A stretch of DNA of 64,000 nt, from contig JACBKR010001264.1 of NCBI GenBank assembly GCA_014218235.1, positions 1,240,001 through 1,304,000 of the forward strand, written 5' to 3'. A program made the position numbers and the translations under genes. The notes below the pieces were generated by a model that worked only from the letters and a program-made list of their open reading frames with translations, did not search any database and was not told the origin of the DNA. The stretch comes from Colocasia esculenta (Eukaryota; Streptophyta; Magnoliopsida; Alismatales; Araceae). This document shows positions 57,872-64,000 of this stretch, in pieces. Numbering within the stretch: the stretch's first letter is position 1; each line of letters starts with the position of its first letter.

Positions 57872-60800
57872 TTAATCACCACCCACTTGTCTCCTCCAAG
57901 TATCCTCCACGATCAACTCATCAACTCCCCAATCCTCGTAACTGTTGAATGTCATCAACAAAGACAGATCAGATCCTTCTCAGATTAAAGAAAATGAAAT
58001 TTTCAAAGGGACAAGGGGAGTGCCGCCCAGAGACTTGCCTTCCATCGGGCAAATACCGCCTAATAGTGAAGGGAATCTTCCGCTGTCTAAGCTCTTTCAT
58101 AGCGATCTTGTATCAAAAACCCAGATGAGGTAGTCAATAATTTGTAAACATAAAACTTCTCTAATAACAGCAAGTGTCCACAAGGACAATAAAATGCCAT
58201 GAGATGGTGATGATATTGCCATATAGAAACGCAAAACTGTCATCAAGTTTAGGACGCCGCATACATTAAACAGCATGTGACGACGGATTCTGAAAATTAG
58301 TCTAGTGGGGTCACTTGAGTCTAGAGGGGTCACCCTTAAATTTAGTGGGGTCACCTTATATAACTTTACATAAAATTTTAACCTATACAAACAGAAAAAA
58401 AAAAAATCTTTTAAGACTCCCCTTCCAAGTCAGTGGGGTCACGTGACCCCACTGACTCTTCATGGGATCCGCCACTTACACTGCCTCCCTCGGATTTAAA
58501 TGTGCAAATCCTAAAACCAACTCCGCCCTCTGTAAAGCCAAAGTCTCCCATAAACTAAACCAAACTGCACTGTGCATTTTTTTTGGTTTGGTTTCAAAGG
58601 AAAACACACATGAGTAAAAGGGCATTGACACTCCCTCAAACCAAAGAAGACCAAAATAACTCAAAAATCGGTAATGGCATTCTCTAGTTCGTCTCTGACA
58701 AAGTGGCAAAGCCTTTCATCCCAAGGAAAACAACCAGAAATGGAAGAAAGGTGTTTCGAAAATTACTAACAATCAGGTGCATCCCCGCATTAATTCCTTA
58801 CCTCTAATGGATCAGTTTCACCCTCCAACTCGACCATGACAGGTGCATTCATACTGTTCAATCAAAAAAAAATTCCTTTTTCAAATTAGGAAGATAAATA
58901 GCATCCAACATTACTTTTCCGTGAAGAAGGGCCAAAGGAGGATACCTTATCTGAAGAGCACGTGTCCCCAAAATTCTTGCACGCTCATACTTGGTCATGT
59001 ATTTTGTTGTCTTCCGGGGACGTTCCACGGGTGGTCTCTCTTCTTTCTCTTCACCTTCACCAACAACTGCATCCTGAACATCCTCATTGTTCTTCTCTGC
59101 CTCCTCCTCCTCTGCTCCTTCCTATGGCAAGAAATGAACTCAAAAATGTTGCTTTGGCACCGGGAGGAATTGAATTGTCATAAAGAAATGCCAGAACAAA
59201 GTTTACCTCCATTTCTGGCTCTGGAGGCTCATCCTCGTACCTGTGACAATGCCGAAATGTAGGAATGGTTTATCAAACAAACATCAGAGAGTTAATTATG
59301 TACAAGACACTATATAGTCTAATTTCAATCTCTCTTCTAAGCCAACAGAATCCCCTCTACCAAAAAGAGGTGGTTACAATAATTCATGTCATTTTATTCT
59401 ATCAAATGCCATGTTCAAGAGGAGTCAAAGTCATATAGCAAAAAGATGATGGGGCCTTCAAATCCACCATCTTCTTCTCTACTTTTTTCTAGATATCTTG
59501 GGCACAATAGCCACTGCTAGAGTTAAGATATAGGTTGTAATTATCAAGAACATCAACAAACTTCAACATCATTGAATGTGGAGGTATAGGAAGTTTCCAA
59601 TATATCCTAATGCATTCAGAAGGAAGAAATACAGATTTTGAATAGAGCACCAAGGAGAGAAAAATCATCAGCAATCAGTCAAGTGTAGCATGTCAATGTC
59701 CTTGGAACTGGAAAGGATCAGCTTGAATTTCCAAGAAGGGACATTAAACTAGATAATAGGGTTCAGCATAGCCCAAACAGCAGACAGTTCTGTGGATAAA
59801 CTCATATATGCAAAAGATCAGTAGCTGTACAGTAGAGGTTAACATAAGGTCATGGAACATGAAGGGTTTGCTCTCCTAAATTTTAGCCTTTTGTGAGCTT
59901 CAACATACACCATATACCTCCTTAATTTCTCCATGTGAAATATAAGCAAGTCTCTTAGTGATCATTGGTAAGGCAAACTTTATATCACTTTAACTATGTA
60001 AAAGAGAATCATCCTATATAAAGAAATAATCTTGATCAGGACCTCACCACTGATTATGGATCTAAGGTGTTAGAAGGGGATTTAATTCCAACATAACACT
60101 TGACAAATATCCATCAAGTCTTCCATTTGAGGTTGAGAGAGGTCCAGGACGACTAACAAGTTACGTATATGTTGCATATGGGCCAACTAACTTAGACTGC
60201 TGGTTCCTTTGGAAAGACAATTCTTTCTTATGGAAAATATTTGCACAAATTTTGCTTATCTAACATGATTACAAGAATTACAATTAAACGAGCAAATTCC
60301 TAGGTCAATGATCAGCCAAGGAGACACACATCAACAACACAACAAAATTTCCAAATAAGCCTTATGGTCTGAAATCAATTTTCAAAATCAATAATAATAA
60401 GTGAAAAATTAAAGAGAAACATCAAACCACTGCTGAAATTTTTCTAAACATTACAAGTATCAAATAAAATTTCCTTGTAAGATACATTTACAAACAGCTA
60501 TAGTAACTCATAACATGAGTCATAAGTACGAGTACTTATGAACATCAATGACACTAAAACAATATATTATTTCACTCCAACAAACAAAGGAGATACAATG
60601 CAAGTAAGTGATATTAAATAAGAAATTAGTCCTGGGCTATGTTGGAAACAAATAGAGAGTATGCATTTTACACATTTTGGTATGTGCACAAAGTCCATGA
60701 CTGGAGAATGACAATTATATGGCTACAAATGTTATAACCTATCATTGGAGATCCGGGGGATTGGGAGGAAATATAAGGAAAAAGACCACTTAGAACAATT

Positions 60801-61962
60801 GGCAAGTGGCCATCCACCACCGACTGATAAGAAAAAGAAAGGGCAGGGGGCAACCCCAGCACCTCAATCAGATAAAGTAAAAAGAAACAAAAAAATTACA
60901 GGAAATCCCAACCAAAATGGTATAGAAGTTCCAGATTGCTGTGTGGTATAATATAAAAACTGAAAAGAAAACTTTTGTAATGCACCTTGAGTGTTGGCCA
61001 AGGCTCGGCCAAGAAAACAATATGTCAGCCAGAGAAGATAGAGATTGACAGAAATGGAGGGAGGCAGTTATCTGTCACCTGAGGCGATCCAGATAAGCTC
61101 AAACACCATGTGGGACTAGTCCCACATCAGAAGATGTAAGGGCTTCAACTCCCTCTCCACTATATAAGCAACCCCTTAGGTAAGGTGAAATAACTTCTGG
61201 CACCCAATACTAACATGTATTTCCTGTAATCCTCCCTCCAATACTAACATGACCGTCAGGGTGCCTTCTTTCCCATTGGAAGGGAGTGCCTCTAATGTTC
61301 TTCTCCTTTACGTGCAGGAAGGGGGCCCGAGGTGCCGAGCTCCTAGCTGTTTTCCCTCTTTCCATTCAGTCCGCTCCAGGACTGGGTGCCCTAAACTGTC
61401 CTGCACCTCAGCTAAATTTGCAGCAGCATCATGACCCAAAAGGATGCTATCTAAATTCGAGCAGAATCTCATGCAGACGATCTTTCCGTCATTCGGTGTA
61501 GTTCGTATGTTATAAGAACAAACGAAACAACCCCAACACACTGGTCAGACAGCAGGCTGCCATGATCTTGAATCATAAACGGGCAGCACCAAAACATTCA
61601 ACGCACAGTTGACGGCTCCTTTTTCGTGAAAATTTTGAAGTTGCTCATTGTCATGTAGAATAAGACGGAGCAAACTTATAGAAAACGTCGATCCTAATAG
61701 AGGTTGTCCACAAACAGATGGTAGGTGGTGATATTTACCACTTTCTAATCCACTAACAGAATGTAAAACAAAATCATTTAAATTGCTAACAATAGGTGAC
61801 AAGATGTTTGTAGAATTCAAAAGCTAACAATTAATATTGGATGCAACCTCCCTCTGCACTGAGAAAGGAAGGAAGTACACGGAGAGACAGAGACATCAGT
61901 AAATGCTGAGACAAAAACAGAACTTACCCCATGTCCATATCATCGTAATCGTCATCCGCCAT
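57872..61962 (-). CDS. RPB6: DNA-directed RNA polymerases I, II and III (IV/V) subunit RPB6/RPABC2
   Basis: RPB6 is a small shared subunit of nuclear RNA polymerases. It binds the clamp and largest subunit and stabilises the enzyme. There are six coding exons on the minus strand: 61928-61962, 59207-59240, 58946-59121, 58802-58853, 58039-58106 and 57872-57941. They total 435 bases, 144 residues plus stop, the usual plant length. The N-terminus is acidic ([12 protein letters not shown], then [19 protein letters not shown]). The conserved core from residue 57 on contains [15 protein letters not shown], which fits the RNA polymerase K/14-kDa signature. Then come [38 protein letters not shown] and [15 protein letters not shown]. 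All frames join without shifts. Introns are GT-AG except the last, which has a GC donor. Intron 1 is 2.7 kb and carries transposon relics. The gene appears intact and functional. Confidence 0.95.
57942..58038 (-). other. GC-AG intron of RPB6
   Basis: The exon ends ...GATGGAAG and the intron begins GCAAGT, with acceptor CAACAG. AG/GCAAGT is the canonical GC-donor context. Phase is preserved (AG|T for Ser). Confidence 0.85.
58278..58478. mobile_element. MITE in RPB6 intron 4
   Basis: The right end, inverted, reads AGTGGCGGATCCCATGAAG. The left end TGACGACGGATTCTGAAA is a decayed match. Internal GTGGGGTCAC words recur four times, and a 30-bp perfect palindrome lies at 58428-58457. The element at 63283-63484 has the same end and the same internal words in the opposite orientation. 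No clear target duplication. Confidence 0.5.
60977..61440 (+). mobile_element. LTR-like relic in RPB6 intron 1
   Basis: A GTGGGACTAGTCCCACATC palindrome (61110-61128) is followed by CACTATATAAGCAACC (TATA box near 61162), a leader, and CATGACCGTCAGGGTGCCTTC. The ending at 61310-61322 is TACGTGCAGGAAG. The order is typical of the U3-R-U5 plan of plant LTRs. It lies antisense to the gene and within an intron, so splicing should remove it. Boundaries are uncertain, and no internal coding region is present. Confidence 0.45.
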
Positions 61963-62530
61963 TGCTGAACACCGGATTTCCTACAGGCTCACGTAGACCC
62001 TAAACCACAAACAATATCATCAAAAACGTTGTGCTTACTTTCACTTCTCCACGGGACTAACCTGAGAAAACTAAAACTATCTCAAGGACGCACAAGAACC
62101 CTAAATCTCATCTGTGTTAGCAGTGAATGGAGCATTCGACTAAACGAACGCAAATCAAAGCGAGAGATTCCCAGGGAAGTTCCCAGTGAGCAAAGATGGC
62201 CAACAACAAGCACCCACAGAAAACAAATGGACACAAAGGAACTAAGAAAACCCAGGAAGCGACAGCAAAAACCCCACGAACTAGAACAGATCATACGTTC
62301 GAAAGCGTCCTCTCCGAATTAGAAGAACAATCCAACGTTAAGAATCCGAAGAAATTTCTCCCTAATTTTTTCACCCAACCCTGGTTCTCGAGATGAGCAG
62401 AGTCGCGCACCTGATTCGAAGTTCCGAGATGAGACGTCGAAGAACCAGGAAGAAAGATTGGAGAGCCTTCTTTTTCCCCACGGTGGAGATATATATAAGG
62501 GGCCTGGAAAGCACCATCGAACGATCCAAA
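61963..62530 (-). promoter_or_regulatory. RPB6 promoter and 5' leader with probable leader intron
   Basis: A TATATATA box lies at about 62489-62497 (minus), placing transcription start near 62455. A likely leader exon ends at 62411 (CGAATCAG then GTGCGC donor). A TTTGTGGTTTAG acceptor ends at 62000, so the second leader part is 61963-61999, followed by ATGGCGG. The leader intron is inferred only from splice-site fit; a continuous leader is the alternative. Confidence 0.45.
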
Positions 62531-62619
62531 ACCGGTTTAGACTCGGCCGAGTCTCCCGAGTCTTCGGTGGCTCCGAGTCGGACCCGTTCGGACGCCCCGC
62601 GACGTGAAAAGGATGAGTT

Positions 62620-63282
62620 CATAACCCATGAATATATTTTGGGATTTTTTCATATAATGTATTGTTAAATAATTATTCATAAAAATATTATTTTTAAAAA
62701 TATATTAACAAAAATATCTTTAACTTGTATAAAATTGTGTAAATATATCATCACAGTTAACTTCTGTCAAATGTCGAATGGAAGATGAATATTTGTGAAA
62801 GATTTTAATATTCTTATTTATATCATGGAATGATTAGAATGCCGTTCATTTAACCCTATTCACACTTTTCTCCCTCGCCACTGCTTGTTCCTTGGTGGAA
62901 AACATGCCCAGCTATTGGGACTCCCCCACACCAATTCCCGACGATACAAGTATTGTCGTCGTCCCCGGCCTGACTCCAACAGATGTTGCTATGGAACACA
63001 ATGTGATAGGTCACGTCTCCTTCTTTGTATGCTTCCTCTTCTCTAGGAAGAGACCAACAACTTTCTTGTTGTTCTCTCTAGTGTTATTGTCGGTACACAA
63101 CTTCGAGAGGGAGCGAGGGATGATGCATGGCACACAACTTCGAGAGGCACCGTCCACTTTGAGCTCCCCCTCTAGGGATTTATTCCTTTGGCGGCAACGA
63201 CAGCGCTACTGAAGACTATGGGTCCGACCTATGAGGTCGAGAATACTAGAGTGGTGTGGAGATTCTGTGAGTTGGTGGAGGC
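62620..63282. other. AT-rich then mixed intergenic DNA
   Basis: AT-rich from 62620 to 62860. An open frame at 62892-63212 (plus) has no recognisable domain and contains two copies of CACAACTTCGAGAGG (63097-63111, 63133-63147). I do not call it a gene. Confidence 0.35.
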
Positions 63283-63484
63283 AGTGGCAGATGCAAGTTA
63301 TATTCAATGGGTCCTGTGATCCCACTGAATTTTGTAAATCTATTTAAGAAGATTAAATTTTACCCTTAAAATATCTTGAAATGAGCCAAACGTAACGATG
63401 TTGACCCCACTGAATTAATACATGGACTCCAAACCCAGGCTCTAAGATGTCACCCCACTAGATAAAATTTTTACATCCACCGCT
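63283..63484. mobile_element. MITE related to the one in RPB6 intron 4
   Basis: About 202 bp. The ends AGTGGCAGATGCAA and (inverted) AGCGGTGGATGTAA match at 10 of 14 positions. Internal words (GGGTCCTGTGATCCCACTGAAT; inverted TCTAGTGGGGTGAC) parallel those at 58278-58478. No certain target duplication was found. Confidence 0.55.
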
Positions 63485-64000
63485 AGATGGAAGTGAAGAA
63501 AGACACCAATGACACCCTCGAGTATCAAAGCTGAGAGGGAGAGAGAGGATAGGGGTGAGAGATGTAGAAGAGAGGGAGAACAATTAAGTCATTTCGTATG
63601 TCTAGTTAATGTTAACTAAAGCTATATGAACAGGGTTAACAGGAGGCGACAAAGATGACTTATTTGCACAGTTTTAGATAAATTAAAGATATCTTTACTA
63701 ATATATTTTCAGACAAGACATATTTACAAATAATCGTTTAACAATAATTTATACACAGAAATTCTATATTTTATATGAGAGTGATGAAATATTAAATTGA
63801 AATATTTTAACAAATAATAAATAAAATTCAGATGATTAATGAGAATTTTGTTAATCCCATGTCTTGATATTTTATGTGAACTAATTATACAAGAATATGT
63901 TTACCACTTTTAAGATACACATCTAAAGATGCACATTTCACAATAAAATTTTGAGAGGAGAAAGATATCATCGTATAATTCGTTTTTCAATCCTTCAAGA
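63485..64000. other. AT-rich intergenic DNA at the window end
   Basis: A GA-rich run lies at 63530-63580, followed by AT-rich sequence. No gene or repeat end is seen. Confidence 0.4.

Noticed and set aside
60745..60951. Lys-rich ORF within RPB6 intron 1 as a nested gene
   Set aside because: It is short, has no recognisable family and no splice or promoter evidence. Intronic AT-rich DNA often yields such frames.
62892..63212. 106-residue ORF downstream of the RPB6 promoter
   Set aside because: No domain, contains a short direct repeat, and the composition changes midway. There is no support beyond openness.

Overview
The window is nuclear DNA from a flowering plant. The evidence is a GC-rich single-exon J-domain gene, a GT/GC-AG spliced RNA polymerase subunit gene, and dense nested Copia, Gypsy, RTE-LINE and hAT elements. 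The GC-rich 5' coding ends and the retrotransposon mix suggest a monocot, but that is inference. Three host loci are recognisable: a DnaJ-like protein (12934-14247, +), the six-exon gene for the shared RNA polymerase subunit RPB6/RPABC2 (57872-61962, -), and a frameshifted relic of a LEA_2 membrane protein gene (48489-49099, -). Nearly everything else is transposable elements.

Left part (1-12166): a decayed hAT transposase gene on the minus strand is cut into three pieces (10937-12166, 8899-8962, 1290-2524) by two Copia insertions. One is a Sirevirus-like element with both LTRs but only gag left inside (2525-8898). The other is a related solo LTR (8963-10936). Then come the DnaJ gene, a 5'-truncated RTE-type LINE with target-site duplications (14848-15649) and a small MITE (16605-16784).

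Middle (17820-43095): one Tat/Ogre-like Gypsy element spans 25 kb. It has 1.75-kb LTRs, a broken gag and pol (with a second, extra RNase H), and a long 3' region of tandem repeats whose units fold into small stem-loops. Inside it sits a 13.2-kb Tekay-like element arranged LTR-internal-LTR-internal-LTR. Its middle LTR is a mosaic of the two outer ones, as expected from unequal crossing-over. Its internal regions encode only zinc knuckles.

Right part (43096-64000): GC-rich unassigned DNA, old LTR relics and MITEs, the LEA_2 relic, then a complete-ended Gypsy element (52465-57061, perfect 5-bp target duplication). In that element gag has been joined to the end of integrase by deletion, an 8-bp-TSD hAT MITE lies inside gag, and a decayed antisense reading frame lies near the 3' LTR. 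The RPB6 gene follows; its introns hold a MITE with a 30-bp perfect palindrome and an LTR relic. The host genes are independent of one another. The organisation is best read as successive transposon insertions into a gene-poor region.
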